Of a stretch of DNA of 64,000 nt, positions 8,846 to 17,857 are shown piece after piece. The stretch lies in NCBI RefSeq assembly GCF_036763085.1, contig NZ_JBAIYU010000010.1:496001-560000 (forward strand), written 5' to 3'. Source of the DNA: JBAIYU01 sp036763085. Lineage in GTDB: Bacteria; Bacillota; Negativicutes; DSM-1736; Dendrosporobacteraceae. Positions within the stretch are counted from its first letter, which is position 1; each line of letters starts with the position of its first letter. Below the pieces are notes generated by a model. That model saw nothing but the letters and a program-made list of their open reading frames with translations, made no database searches and had not been told where the DNA came from. A program made the position numbers and the translations under genes.

Positions 8846-8947
8846 GCGGTGGTGATTTTCTCTGCGGGACTTGTGACCACAGCCGTCGGAAGCTCTGCTG
8901 ACGGTAACGGTGTTGGGAACGTCCGTAGCAGAGGAATTCACCGCCGC
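8846..8947. repeat. Repeat family B, ~100-bp imperfect palindrome (copy 2)
   Basis: Left arm gcggtggtga-tttt-ctctgc, right arm gcagaggaattcaccgccgc; the arms are reverse complements with one or two mismatches. The interior shares gtgaccacagcc, acggt and gggaacgtccgtagcag with copy 1 at 4090-4186. It is longer than a simple terminator. No gene is credible in it. Confidence 0.75.
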
Positions 8948-9023
8948 TTGTCTGACTGACTATACGACTCGATCGAACTTTCGAGAACGTTTTATCCGCG
9001 GTTCCAAAATCACCCATGCCAAT

Positions 9024-9047
9024 CAAAAAAGCAGGCTTTCGCCTGCT
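9024..9047 (-). terminator. Intrinsic terminator of the atp operon
   Basis: Minus-strand AGCAGGC-GAAA-GCCTGCT followed by TTTTT, 14 bp after the atpC stop. Confidence 0.9.
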
Positions 9048-9060
9048 CAAGATATTTGTC

Positions 9061-9480
9061 TTAAATTTTTCCGCGATTTGCTAGCTGCAGTCTTAGTAAA
9101 GCACGTTTTAGCGCTGCTTCAGCACGAGCGGTATCTACTTTTTCACGGGCTTCTTTGTCAGCTTTAAGTCTGGCTTCGGCTCGTGACTTTGCCGCTTCAG
9201 CTCTGCCTACATCGATCTCTTCTGGAAGTTCAGCACATGCTGCAAGTACTGTAACCTTTTCAGGCTGCACTTCGATAAAACCGCTGCAAACGGAAACTTG
9301 CTTTTCTCCCTCATCTGTTAGCAGCCGCAGCGGCCATATTTGCAAACCAGCTATAAGCGGTGTATGCCCTGGCAGAACCCCGATGTCTCCATCTGTAGTC
9401 CTGGCTATAACCATGTTTACATCTGCACTGTAGACAACTCGTTCAGGGGAAACAATATCAAGCCTAATTTTTTTAGCCAC
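9061..9480 (-). CDS. atpC: F1F0 ATP synthase subunit epsilon
   Basis: A 139-residue epsilon subunit. The N-terminal beta-sandwich carries DIVSPERVVYSADV, GDIGVLPGHTPLIAGL and VCSGFIEVQPEKVTVLA; the C-terminal two-helix hairpin is Ala/Glu/Arg rich. It is part of the central stalk and can inhibit hydrolysis. Last gene of the operon, 3 bp after atpD, GTG start. Confidence 0.95.
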   Translation of the reverse strand: MAKKIRLDIVSPERVVYSADVNMVIARTTDGDIGVLPGHTPLIAGLQIWPLRLLTDEGEKQVSVCSGFIEVQPEKVTVLAACAELPEEIDVGRAEAAKSRAEARLKADKEAREKVDTARAEAALKRALLRLQLANRGKI

Positions 9481-9483
9481 TTG

Positions 9484-10893
9484 CTATTCCCCCTTCATTT
9501 TACGCGCCTTTTCCACCACTTCATCAATTGTTCCTGCCATATAGAATGCTGCTTCAGGCAGCTCATCATGCTTGCCGTTTAGAATTTCTTTAAACCCGCG
9601 AATTGTTTCTTTGAGCGAAACGTACTTGCCTGGTGTTCCAGTAAAGGCCTCCGCTACAAAGAATGGCTGACTGAGGAAACGCTGAATCTTACGGGCCCGT
9701 GATACAGTAATTTTATCTTCATCGGATAATTCTTCCATACCTAGTATAGCGATAATATCCTGAAGTTCTTTATAACGCTGCAGAACTTCCTGTACACCAC
9801 GCGCGACCTGATAATGTTCTTCACCGATTATGTTAGGGTCAACTATCCGCGAAGTAGAATCAAGCGGGTCAACTGCCGGGTAAATTCCAAGTTCAGCGAT
9901 TTGCCTTGATAATACTGTTGTAGCATCCAAATGGGCAAAAGTTGCCGCTGGAGCCGGGTCAGTCAAATCATCTGCTGGAACATAAACAGCCTGAACTGAT
10001 GTTATTGAACCTTTTTTCGTCGATGTAATCCGTTCCTGCAATGCACCGACGTCGGTTGAAAGAGTTGGCTGATAACCAACAGCTGAAGGCATGCGTCCTA
10101 ATAGTGCTGACACTTCTGAACCTGCCTGGATAAAGCGAAAGATATTATCAACAAAAAGTAGCACATCTTGTCCGCCGATATCACGGAAATATTCAGCCAT
10201 AGTAAGACCGGTAAGTGCTACCCTCATACGAGCACCGGGCGGTTCATTCATCTGACCGTAAACCAAAGCAGTTTTCTCAATAACGCCAGACTCGCGCATT
10301 TCCATCCATAAGTCATTACCCTCACGAGTACGTTCGCCGACGCCGGCAAAAACCGAGTAGCCGCCGTGTTCTGTAGCTATGTTACGGATAAGTTCCATAA
10401 TAAGTACTGTTTTACCTACCCCAGCACCACCAAAAAGTCCGATTTTACCACCGCGAGAATAAGGAGCAATAAGGTCAACAACTTTAATCCCAGTTTCTAA
10501 GATTTCGGTAGAAGTCTCCTGTTCTTCGAAGGTTGGAGCTGGACGATGAATTGGCCAATAATCTTCACCATTGACCGGTGTGGAATTGTTGTCAACAGTT
10601 TCACCTAAAACGTTAAAAATACGCCCCAAGGTTTCCTTGCCGACCGGAACCATTATCGCATTTCCGGTATCTGTAGCCTGCATGCCGCGAGTCAGACCAT
10701 CGGTCGACGACATAGCAACACAACGGACATTGTTGTCGCCTAGATGCTGCATAACTTCAACTATCAAGCTGATTTGCATATCACCTGACTGACCTTCAAT
10801 TTTAATTGCATTATAAATGGCCGGAAGCTGTTCCGGGGGGAATTGAATATCTACTACAGGTCCAATAACCTGAACCACTTTTCCTACGTTCAC
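9484..10893 (-). CDS. atpD: F1F0 ATP synthase catalytic subunit beta
   Basis: A 469-residue catalytic subunit with P-loop GGAGVGKTVLIMELI, GERTREGNDL, the Walker B region DVLLFVDNIFRF and the DELSEED-like stretch rendered here MEELSDEDKI. Six alpha/beta subunits in F1 make or hydrolyse ATP. GTG start with AGGAGG about nine bases upstream; 13 bp after atpG. Confidence 0.97.
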   Translation of the reverse strand: MNVGKVVQVIGPVVDIQFPPEQLPAIYNAIKIEGQSGDMQISLIVEVMQHLGDNNVRCVAMSSTDGLTRGMQATDTGNAIMVPVGKETLGRIFNVLGETVDNNSTPVNGEDYWPIHRPAPTFEEQETSTEILETGIKVVDLIAPYSRGGKIGLFGGAGVGKTVLIMELIRNIATEHGGYSVFAGVGERTREGNDLWMEMRESGVIEKTALVYGQMNEPPGARMRVALTGLTMAEYFRDIGGQDVLLFVDNIFRFIQAGSEVSALLGRMPSAVGYQPTLSTDVGALQERITSTKKGSITSVQAVYVPADDLTDPAPAATFAHLDATTVLSRQIAELGIYPAVDPLDSTSRIVDPNIIGEEHYQVARGVQEVLQRYKELQDIIAILGMEELSDEDKITVSRARKIQRFLSQPFFVAEAFTGTPGKYVSLKETIRGFKEILNGKHDELPEAAFYMAGTIDEVVEKARKMKGE

Positions 10894-10906
10894 TAAAGTC
10901 CCCTCC

Positions 10907-11761
10907 TTACTTCAAGGCCTCAGCACCGCCCACGATTTCCGAGATCTCGCGAGTAATGGTAGCCTGACGCACTTTATTATAGTTCAAAATTAGCTTTGAA
11001 ATTATGTCCTCGGCATTGTCAGTTGCCGCTTCCATCGCAGTCATGCGAGCACCCAGCTCACTTGCAGCAGACTGCAGCAACGCGCCGTAAATTGTTGTTT
11101 CAAGATATTTTGGCAGCAAGAGCCCTAGTACTTCATCCGCTGAAGGCTCAAATATATATTCGGTATTAGCTTGCTCGGCAGCCTGAGCTGTAATATCTGC
11201 TAGCGGCAATAGCTTTATTGTTGTTGGCTTAAGGTTAATTGGCGAGTAAAATTGCGTATAAACCAAATATATCTCATCACAATCACCGCTTTCAAACCGC
11301 TGAGCTAAGTCTCTAGCTATTGCCCAAGCATGATCATATGAGGGTCTTTCACTGAAGCCAGTGTATTCTGCATCAACAGTATAGCCGCGGCGCTGAAAAT
11401 AATCTCGCGCTTTTCGGCCAACTGTCACCAACCCTATTTTTGACTTTTCAGTAATTTGTGGAACAAGTTCTTTAAAAACATTTGTTGAATAGGCTCCAGC
11501 CAATCCCTTATCAGAACTAAGCACTAAAAAAACGGTCCGCTTAACATCACGTATTTCGAGCAGCGGATGAGCAGCGTCCTTTGCACTAGCGGCGACACTT
11601 GCTAATACCTGCCGAATTTTTGTAGTGTATGGCTTACTGGTATTAGCTTTTTCCTGAGCACGACGCAAACGAGCAGCCGCAACCATCTTCATAGCCTTAG
11701 TGATTTGCTGAATATTTTTTACGCTTTTAATACGACGTCTTATATCCTGTGCGCTAGGCAT
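10907..11761 (-). CDS. atpG: F1F0 ATP synthase subunit gamma
   Basis: A 284-residue rotor stalk subunit. The N-terminal helix MPSAQDIRRRIKSVKNIQQI and the C-terminal helix (LGARMTAMEAATDNAED, then LNYNKVRQATITREI) are the antiparallel coiled coil that turns within the alpha/beta ring. Between atpA and atpD, GAGGTG Shine-Dalgarno. Confidence 0.96.
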   Translation of the reverse strand: MPSAQDIRRRIKSVKNIQQITKAMKMVAAARLRRAQEKANTSKPYTTKIRQVLASVAASAKDAAHPLLEIRDVKRTVFLVLSSDKGLAGAYSTNVFKELVPQITEKSKIGLVTVGRKARDYFQRRGYTVDAEYTGFSERPSYDHAWAIARDLAQRFESGDCDEIYLVYTQFYSPINLKPTTIKLLPLADITAQAAEQANTEYIFEPSADEVLGLLLPKYLETTIYGALLQSAASELGARMTAMEAATDNAEDIISKLILNYNKVRQATITREISEIVGGAEALK

Positions 11762-11767
11762 TTACAA

Positions 11768-13300
11768 TCACCTCGCAGCCGCTTTTTCGTCATATGTAAC
11801 AAATGTATCTTTAAATTCTTTTATTGCTTTCTTAAGTGCTGCCTCAGTCTCGCTGTCCAGTACTTTCTTCTCACGTATGCTTTTACCAATTTCAGCATAG
11901 TTTGAGCGCATGAATTTAAGATAATCATGTTCAAACTTAACTATTTGGCTAACCTCTATATCATCCAGATAGCCGTTGGCTGCAATGTAGATAACCATAA
12001 CTTGTTCTTCAACCGGCATTGGCGAATACTGTGACTGCTTTAATATTTCTACTGTTCGCTCGCCGCGATCAAGCAGAGCTTTAGTTGCTTTATCCAAATC
12101 AGAGCCAAACTGCGCGAAAGCAGCCAATTCACGATACTGGGCCAAATCTAAACGCAAACGGCCTGAAACTTGCTTCATCGCCTTGATCTGAGCTGAACCA
12201 CCTACACGGGAGACCGATAAACCAGCATTAATTGCCGGACGAACACCAGCGTAGAAGGCTTCACTTTCAAGAATAATCTGTCCGTCAGTGATTGAAATAA
12301 CATTTGTAGGAATATAGGCCGAAACATCACCAGCCAGAGTTTCAATAACAGGCAGTGCGGTTATTGATCCCCCGCCTAGCTCGTCAGAAAGTTTAGCTGC
12401 CCGCTCGAGTAGGCGAGAGTGTAAATAGAATACATCCCCTGGGTAAGCTTCGCGTCCTGGCGGACGTCTCAAGAGCAGCGACATGGCGCGATAGGCCATA
12501 GCATGCTTGGATAAGTCATCATATACGCAAAGAGCATGGCCGCCCTTGTACATAAAATACTCAGCTATTGAAACACCGGCATAAGGAGCTAAATACTGCA
12601 GCGGTGCGCTGTCCGATGCTGAAGCAACAACCACAACGGTATATTCCATTGCGCCAGCGTTTTCTAAAGTCTTTACTACACGAGCTACTGTAGAAGCTTT
12701 TTGACCAATTGCTACATAAACGCAAACTACGCCTTGGCCTTTTTGATTAATTATTGTGTCAATTGCGATTGCTGTTTTACCTGTGCCGCGGTCTCCAATT
12801 ATGAGTTCGCGCTGTCCCCGTCCAATGGGAACTAAGGAGTCAATAGCCTTTAGACCAGTCTGCAGAGGTTCTCGCACTGACTGACGATCAGCTATACCTG
12901 GCGCATTATACTCAACTGGGCGAGTCTCAGTAGTTTCGATCGGCCCTTTTCCGTCAATAGGCTGACCAAGAGCATTAACAACCCTACCGACCATAGCTTC
13001 ACCCACTGGCACTTGCATAATCCGACCAGTTCGGCGGACAGTATCGCCTTCCTTAATTAAGGTTTCACCGCCTAATATAACTCCGCCTACATTATCTTCT
13101 TCTAAGTTTAAAACCATTCCAAAAACGCCGTTAGGAAACTCCAAGAGTTCACCGGCCATGGCCTTTTCTAAACCGTGAATACGGGCAATTCCGTCGCCAA
13201 CCTCGATTACGGTACCGACATCATCAACATTAAGATCTACTTGGTATTGCTCTATCTGCTGCTTTATAATCGCAGTTATCTCTTCAGGCCTCATCTTCAT
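11768..13300 (-). CDS. atpA: F1F0 ATP synthase subunit alpha
   Basis: A 510-residue regulatory alpha subunit with P-loop GDRGTGKTAIAIDTI, GVSIAEYFMYKGGHAL and RPPGREAYPGDVFYLHSRLLERAAKL. Full length. The start may be MKMRPEE or MRPEE two codons later; both lie after a weak GGGGTGA. It begins 2 bp after atpH. Confidence 0.97.
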   Translation of the reverse strand: MKMRPEEITAIIKQQIEQYQVDLNVDDVGTVIEVGDGIARIHGLEKAMAGELLEFPNGVFGMVLNLEEDNVGGVILGGETLIKEGDTVRRTGRIMQVPVGEAMVGRVVNALGQPIDGKGPIETTETRPVEYNAPGIADRQSVREPLQTGLKAIDSLVPIGRGQRELIIGDRGTGKTAIAIDTIINQKGQGVVCVYVAIGQKASTVARVVKTLENAGAMEYTVVVVASASDSAPLQYLAPYAGVSIAEYFMYKGGHALCVYDDLSKHAMAYRAMSLLLRRPPGREAYPGDVFYLHSRLLERAAKLSDELGGGSITALPVIETLAGDVSAYIPTNVISITDGQIILESEAFYAGVRPAINAGLSVSRVGGSAQIKAMKQVSGRLRLDLAQYRELAAFAQFGSDLDKATKALLDRGERTVEILKQSQYSPMPVEEQVMVIYIAANGYLDDIEVSQIVKFEHDYLKFMRSNYAEIGKSIREKKVLDSETEAALKKAIKEFKDTFVTYDEKAAAR

Positions 13301-13302
13301 GA

Positions 13303-13869
13303 TTAGCTTTTCACCCCAATCTTAGCCGCATCATTTGTCAGTAGTGCTTGCTGCAGCATATTCAGCTGCCTAGCAACACTGCCATCAATCAGTTTATCGC
13401 CGATCTTCACAATAACGCCGCCCAATATACGTTTGTCAACCTTAGTTTGGATAGTAACATTTTTCCCGGTCACAGTGCTAAGTTTTTGTATTAGGGCAGA
13501 CTGCTCGCCTTCACTAAGCGGCATAGCTACAGTAACTTCGGCTTCAATAATATTGCGAGCTGCATTGGCGAGTTTGGTATACTCACGTACAATTGCCGGC
13601 AGCAGCACTTCCCGCCTCTTATCAACCAGGAGCAGCAGAAATTTGTGAACAAACTCGGCTAAATCCTGAGCAAACAAGCTAGTTATCGTCTCTTTTTTTG
13701 CCTCAATCTGAACCCGTGGATGATAGAGAAATATTTCGAGATCACTATGCTCCTCAATAGTAGCCAAAACCATGTTTAACTGTGCTTTAGCTTCAATCAG
13801 CATATCTTTATCGCTGGCTAGTTCATAAACAGCTTGGGCGTACTTTTGTGCTAACTGGCTTGTTAGCAT
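13303..13869 (-). CDS. atpH: F1F0 ATP synthase subunit delta
   Basis: A 188-residue peripheral-stalk OSCP-type subunit. N-terminal helical domain (SQLAQKYAQAVYELASDKDM) and the C-terminal GKNVTIQTKVDKRILGGVIV motif diagnostic for delta. It starts inside the last codons of atpF (7-bp overlap), implying translational coupling. Confidence 0.94.
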   Translation of the reverse strand: MLTSQLAQKYAQAVYELASDKDMLIEAKAQLNMVLATIEEHSDLEIFLYHPRVQIEAKKETITSLFAQDLAEFVHKFLLLLVDKRREVLLPAIVREYTKLANAARNIIEAEVTVAMPLSEGEQSALIQKLSTVTGKNVTIQTKVDKRILGGVIVKIGDKLIDGSVARQLNMLQQALLTNDAAKIGVKS

Positions 13870-14366
13870 GGCAGACCACCTATTTTCTTTTCATCTAACT
13901 TGTCAATAAACTCACTTACAAGTTTAGAGTTTGCTTGCTGATCTAAGTTTGCCCCGATGATTTTTGTAGCTGCTGCCATCGAAAGTGACACAACTTCACT
14001 ACGCAATTCAGTTAAGGCTTTCTCTTGTTCACGGGCAATTTCATCTCTTGCGTTTTTAAGCATGCGAGCATGTTCAGCCCGTGCTTCTGCCAATATTTCT
14101 TCTTTACTTTCCTCAGCGAGTTTTACGGCCTTTTCAACAATTGCTTGGGCCTGAGCTCTAGCTGAGTTAAGCTGTTCCTGATGTTCACGTCTAAGCTGCT
14201 CTGCAGCCTTTTTTTCGTTTTCAGCTGTTTCAAGGCTTCCGGCAATTTTACTCTGCCGTTCCTCTAGCGTCTTCATAAGAGGTTTATAAGCTACTTTTGT
14301 CAATATTGCAACAAGTATAAGGAAATTTATAATTTGCGCAATTAACGTCGCATTTAAGTCAATCAA
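13863..14366 (-). CDS. atpF: F1F0 ATP synthase subunit b
   Basis: A 167-residue subunit b: one N-terminal membrane helix (LIAQIINFLILVAILTKVAY) followed by a long charged coiled coil rich in E, A, R and K that forms the peripheral stalk. The start codon is TTG at 14366 with GGAGGTG eight bases upstream. Order atpE-atpF-atpH is canonical. Confidence 0.94.
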   Translation of the reverse strand: MIDLNATLIAQIINFLILVAILTKVAYKPLMKTLEERQSKIAGSLETAENEKKAAEQLRREHQEQLNSARAQAQAIVEKAVKLAEESKEEILAEARAEHARMLKNARDEIAREQEKALTELRSEVVSLSMAAATKIIGANLDQQANSKLVSEFIDKLDEKKIGGLPC

Positions 14367-14440
14367 TCAGAGCACCTCCTTGTCGGGCGTATAAGACGGG
14401 CGACGGCACTAAGCTATCGCCCTCATAACGCTGATCACTA

Positions 14441-14692
14441 TTACTTGAGTAACGGGTTGGCGTACAACAACACGATAGCGATAACGGCAGCAATAATTGG
14501 CACTGCCTCAATCAAACCAACTGAAATCAGCATATTTACCAATAAAGTACCTTTAGCTTCCGGCTGTCTAGCTACACCTTCAACGAATTTTGCTGTAACA
14601 ACACCGTTACCAATACCTGCGCCGATAGCTGCCAAACCAATAGCTAAGCCTGCACCGACAAGAGCTCCCATAACCATAATAGCATGTTCCAC
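14441..14692 (-). CDS. atpE: F1F0 ATP synthase subunit c
   Basis: An 83-residue hairpin of two membrane helices joined by the polar loop ARQPEAKG. The ion-binding carboxylate is E62 in GLIEAVP. At the positions that distinguish Na+ rings (Gln on helix 1; Ser/Thr after the Glu) this protein has N29 and Ala-Val, so H+ coupling is the likelier reading. GTG start behind a G-rich Shine-Dalgarno. Confidence 0.95.
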   Translation of the reverse strand: MEHAIMVMGALVGAGLAIGLAAIGAGIGNGVVTAKFVEGVARQPEAKGTLLVNMLISVGLIEAVPIIAAVIAIVLLYANPLLK

Positions 14693-14787
14693 GATGCCCC
14701 CCCCTTTCTTAGAGATAAGTGTATATTATTTTTGTAGTTGGTAATAAGTAACTGACAATTAGAAAACTGCTTATCTCCTAATTATCA

Positions 14788-15474
14788 TCAATGCTCACTT
14801 TTTATCGAATTAGCTAAATAAGCCATCGAAAGCATCGTAAAAATAAAAGCCTGAATTACTCCTACAAAAACGCTGAAACCAAGCCACACAACGTTAGGTA
14901 TAGGAAACCACATTGGCACTAGCATACCTAGTATGATAATCAGTACTTCGCCTGCTAAAATATTACCAAATAGACGAAATGCCAGTGTAATCGGCTTTGC
15001 TAATTCTTCAAGCAGGTTTATGATAACAAATGGAATGTATGGTTCAAAAAAGTGTTTGAAATACTTAAACCCCTTATATGTTACCCCCAATATATGAACG
15101 AGTGCCACTACCATGAGGGCAAGCCCCAAAGTTGTGTTAACATCATTAGTAGGGGATGTAAAACCAGGTACCAATCCAAGCCAGTTTGATATCAGCAGAA
15201 ATAGGAATAAAGTTATTAAAAGAGGTGCCAGTTTTCTGCCCCTTGGCCCCATCGTAGCATCTATTTGGTCTAATAACGCTGTAACGACCATTTCTAGCAA
15301 GTTCTGCCAGCCGCTCGGAACTATTGCCAAACGCCTAGTTGCTAAGAATGCTATTAAAATAACAATCCCCATAGCCAGCCAGGTCATATACAAGGTGTCC
15401 ATATGCAAAGTCAAGCCTGCAATCTGCGCAACCTTATGAGCACCAATTTCATGTCCGCCGCCGCCATGCTCCAT
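14788..15474 (-). CDS. atpB: F1F0 ATP synthase subunit a
   Basis: A 228-residue polytopic stator subunit. The essential Arg lies in PITLAFRLFGNILAGE, preceded by the membrane helix FLFLLISNWLGLVPGF. It forms the half-channels against the c-ring. ATG at 15474 follows GGAGAGGAG; a GTG three codons earlier overlaps the Shine-Dalgarno and is less likely. Confidence 0.95.
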   Translation of the reverse strand: MEHGGGGHEIGAHKVAQIAGLTLHMDTLYMTWLAMGIVILIAFLATRRLAIVPSGWQNLLEMVVTALLDQIDATMGPRGRKLAPLLITLFLFLLISNWLGLVPGFTSPTNDVNTTLGLALMVVALVHILGVTYKGFKYFKHFFEPYIPFVIINLLEELAKPITLAFRLFGNILAGEVLIIILGMLVPMWFPIPNVVWLGFSVFVGVIQAFIFTMLSMAYLANSIKSEH

Positions 15475-15490
15475 TTCTACCACTCCTCTC

Positions 15491-15877
15491 CTAGTATCTT
15501 TTATTAAGTTTACTTCGTAAAACTGCTGCTATAGCATTTGCAATAATGACTATATGAAATGACATTAATCCTGCTATAGTTGCCCAAAAATTAGTTTGAG
15601 AAACACGAACAGCCATTAATAGTATTGACACGATAAACCCGAATCTAATCACCCAGCCTATGCGCATATATCTAACAGCCTTGTCGATAGGCAAATCCGC
15701 CGACCGCCTTATCCGGTATGCCGCTAGGGCAAAGTATGCTAGGCTTGCAATAGTCCCCGAAATCAAACCGGGGATAATTAGATTAAAGCCTGCTATATAA
15801 GCGAATAAGCACAGAAGCCCACTCCATAGTAGCATCTGTGCTGCTGTACATCTAATTTCAGAAATAAATTCCTGCAT
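15491..15877 (-). CDS. atpI: ATP synthase subunit I (AtpI/UncI)
   Basis: A 128-residue membrane protein with four predicted helices (for example LLWSGLLCLFAYIAGFNLII and FIVSILLMAVRV). It is not part of the finished enzyme; the family helps assemble the c-ring or supply Mg. Assigned by position as second gene of the operon and by topology, since the family diverges fast. Confidence 0.8.
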   Translation of the reverse strand: MQEFISEIRCTAAQMLLWSGLLCLFAYIAGFNLIIPGLISGTIASLAYFALAAYRIRRSADLPIDKAVRYMRIGWVIRFGFIVSILLMAVRVSQTNFWATIAGLMSFHIVIIANAIAAVLRSKLNKRY

Positions 15878-15901
15878 AAGTGCCTCACAAATACCTTTAA
15901 A

Positions 15902-16117
15902 CTATTGGCTGGACATAATCTTCTTGTATGTAGACCAAAGTCCCGCCAACATTCCAGTTACAATACCAATAACGGTCAGCCAGGGATTTGTATCAAGCCA
16001 GTTGTCCAGCAATTTTCCTAATATTACACCCACTGCTAGGGTTGCAACCATGTTTAAACCAATTGAAGCAGCAATACTAAATGCTGTTTGTAGCTGATTA
16101 TTTCTTTTTCCAGACAT
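15902..16117 (-). CDS. atpZ: AtpZ/AtpI-family small membrane protein of the ATP synthase operon
   Basis: A 71-residue protein with two helices. FSIAASIGLNMVATLAVGVI, LGKLLDNWLDTNPWL and IGIVTGMLAGLWSTYKKI match the AtpZ/F0F1-ATPase-subunit family, with the short GKLLD-W turn between helices. First gene of the atp operon, 24 bp before atpI. Confidence 0.85.
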   Translation of the reverse strand: MSGKRNNQLQTAFSIAASIGLNMVATLAVGVILGKLLDNWLDTNPWLTVIGIVTGMLAGLWSTYKKIMSSQ

Positions 16118-16452
16118 AATTTAGCTTCACCCTCAGCAAATACTATCCCAGTATTCTTTTATCGATGATAATCCGCTCAATACTCCGATATTCTCCAATG
16201 GGGAGAATTACCCGAAGAGCGCAGACTGCTACATATGAATTAAGGCCCACTTTATCAGACTCCTTTATGGTTACCAATCTGACAAAATATATCAATAAAT
16301 TTACTAATAATAACTAATATTCTGCCCATTTTACAACAATCCTGCAATTTTATTCAAGTTAATAAAGTAACTATCTTTGTAAGAGCAGAAAATATTTATC
16401 ACAGTCAAGGTTGTCTTTTTATATCTATTAGAGTTTATTCGGTTTTAATAAC
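16118..16452 (-). promoter_or_regulatory. Gene-free leader upstream of the atp operon
   Basis: This AT-rich gap must hold the atp promoter, but no convincing -35/-10 pair stands out. One small stem, attctcc/ggagaat at 16190-16208, lies about 75 bp before atpZ. No gene or repeat seen. Confidence 0.4.
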
Positions 16453-16490
16453 AAAAATACCGATAAACAGACTTACCTGTTTATCGGTAT
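16453..16490 (-). terminator. Intrinsic terminator of wecB
   Basis: The stem uses ataccgataaacag at 16457-16470 and its exact complement at 16477-16490: 14 bp, 6-base loop. On the minus strand T-rich sequence follows. Note it lies 3' of wecB (stop at 16494). Confidence 0.9.
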
Positions 16491-16493
16491 GCA

Positions 16494-17654
16494 TTATATT
16501 TCGCAGCAGAAAGAATCAGGCCTTATATCAACAATGCCACGTTTCCATAGTATAGCCTGGACAATGCGCCGCGACGCACGCCCATCACCATATGGATTGC
16601 AAGCATTAGCCATTCGGTCATATTCGGCTTTATCTGTCAGTAATAAACGAGCCTCGCTATAGACCCGTTCTTTATCTGTACCGATAAGTTTAACAGTGCC
16701 AGCTTCAATTGCTTCTGGACGCTCTGTAGTATCTCTCAGTACAAGCACTGGTTTACCTAATGACGGCGCCTCCTCTTGAATTCCTCCCGAATCGGTGAGG
16801 ACAAGATAGGAGCGGGCTAATAAATTAGCAAATGGCTGATAATCAAGCGGGTCAATTAAATGTACTCGCTCCAGTCCACCAAGCTCACTTTCGACAACTT
16901 CGCGAACTAAAGGATTTTTATGCACAGGAAATACAATTTCGACATCGTTGAATTCTGTAACGATATCACGCAAAGCCTGATAAACATGACGCATTGGTTC
17001 ACCAAGGTTTTCGCGACGATGTGTAGTAACTAGAATAACTTTCTTTTCAGTATAATTAATCGTCGATAAAAGCTTATCCTCGAATTTATATTCTTTATCG
17101 ACTATTGCCAAAAGTGCGTCGATAACGGTGTTTCCTGTTACAAAAACACTGTTTTGATTTATTTTTTCCTGTAGAAGGTTAGTTCTAGCTGTTTCAGTAG
17201 GAGCGAAATGTAAATCCGTCAGAGAACCCGTAAGTTTTCGGTTCATCTCTTCAGGATAAGGGGAATATTTATTATGAGTTCTAAGACCTGCTTCAACATG
17301 TCCAACTTCAATTTGATGATAGAATGCAGTGAGTGCCCCAGCGAAGGTCGTTGTAGTATCACCATGCACCAATACAATATCAGGCTTTTCCTGAGCTAGT
17401 ACTGCATTCAGGCCTTGCATCGCTCGGGAGGTTATATCAAATAAGGTTTGTCCCTTTGCCATAATGTCAAGATCATGATCAGGCTTGATATCGAATAAAT
17501 TGAGCACCTGATCCAGCATCTCCCGATGCTGCGCCGTAACCGCGACTACAGGTTCAATCATTTCAGGATATTTAGCTAGTTCCAGCACTACAGGAGCCAT
17601 CTTAATTGCTTCAGGACGTGTACCAAAAACTGTCATAACTTTTAGACGAGACAT
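16494..17654 (-). CDS. wecB: UDP-N-acetylglucosamine 2-epimerase (non-hydrolysing)
   Basis: A 386-residue two-domain epimerase that interconverts UDP-GlcNAc and UDP-ManNAc for cell-envelope polysaccharide. Motifs: FGTRPEAIKMAPVVLEL near the N-terminus, VHGDTTTTFAGAL, HVEAGLRT, YPEEMNRKLTG and LTDSGGIQEEAPSLGKPVL in the C-terminal domain. Full family length. It lies downstream of tagO/wecA, separated by a terminator-like hairpin and a family A repeat, so the two probably share a pathway but not necessarily a transcript. Confidence 0.94.
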   Translation of the reverse strand: MSRLKVMTVFGTRPEAIKMAPVVLELAKYPEMIEPVVAVTAQHREMLDQVLNLFDIKPDHDLDIMAKGQTLFDITSRAMQGLNAVLAQEKPDIVLVHGDTTTTFAGALTAFYHQIEVGHVEAGLRTHNKYSPYPEEMNRKLTGSLTDLHFAPTETARTNLLQEKINQNSVFVTGNTVIDALLAIVDKEYKFEDKLLSTINYTEKKVILVTTHRRENLGEPMRHVYQALRDIVTEFNDVEIVFPVHKNPLVREVVESELGGLERVHLIDPLDYQPFANLLARSYLVLTDSGGIQEEAPSLGKPVLVLRDTTERPEAIEAGTVKLIGTDKERVYSEARLLLTDKAEYDRMANACNPYGDGRASRRIVQAILWKRGIVDIRPDSFCCEI

Positions 17655-17704
17655 AATATTTACCCCTTCCGTCTGGTGAAGATTAATTCATACGGAGTTT
17701 GACG

Positions 17705-17800
17705 TTTACCGCAAAGTACGCAAAGAATACGCTATGGATCAGCGATATTTGTCATGAATTTTTGATTTCCCTTTGAGTACATTGAGTCCTTTGTGTTCAA
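17705..17800. repeat. Intergenic repeat family A, inverted pair between tagO and wecB
   Basis: Left unit accgcaaagtacgcaaag near 17709 and right inverted unit ccctttgagtacattgag, then tcctttgtgtt, near 17769. Confidence 0.65.
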
Positions 17801-17820
17801 CTCAGTCTCCATTTTAAACA

Positions 17821-17848
17821 TTGAAAGAGGCAGGCTGATGCCTGCCTG
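17821..17848 (-). terminator. Terminator-like hairpin after tagO/wecA
   Basis: Minus-strand AGGCAGGC-ATCA-GCCTGCCT followed by CTTTC, 10 bp after the stop. The T-run is weak. Confidence 0.65.
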
Positions 17849-17857
17849 ATTTGTGAA

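Noticed and set aside
8808..9050. 80-codon minus-strand frame between atpC and the ywmB-like gene
   Set aside because: Lies over repeat B and the atp terminator; composition is odd and no homologous protein pattern is visible.
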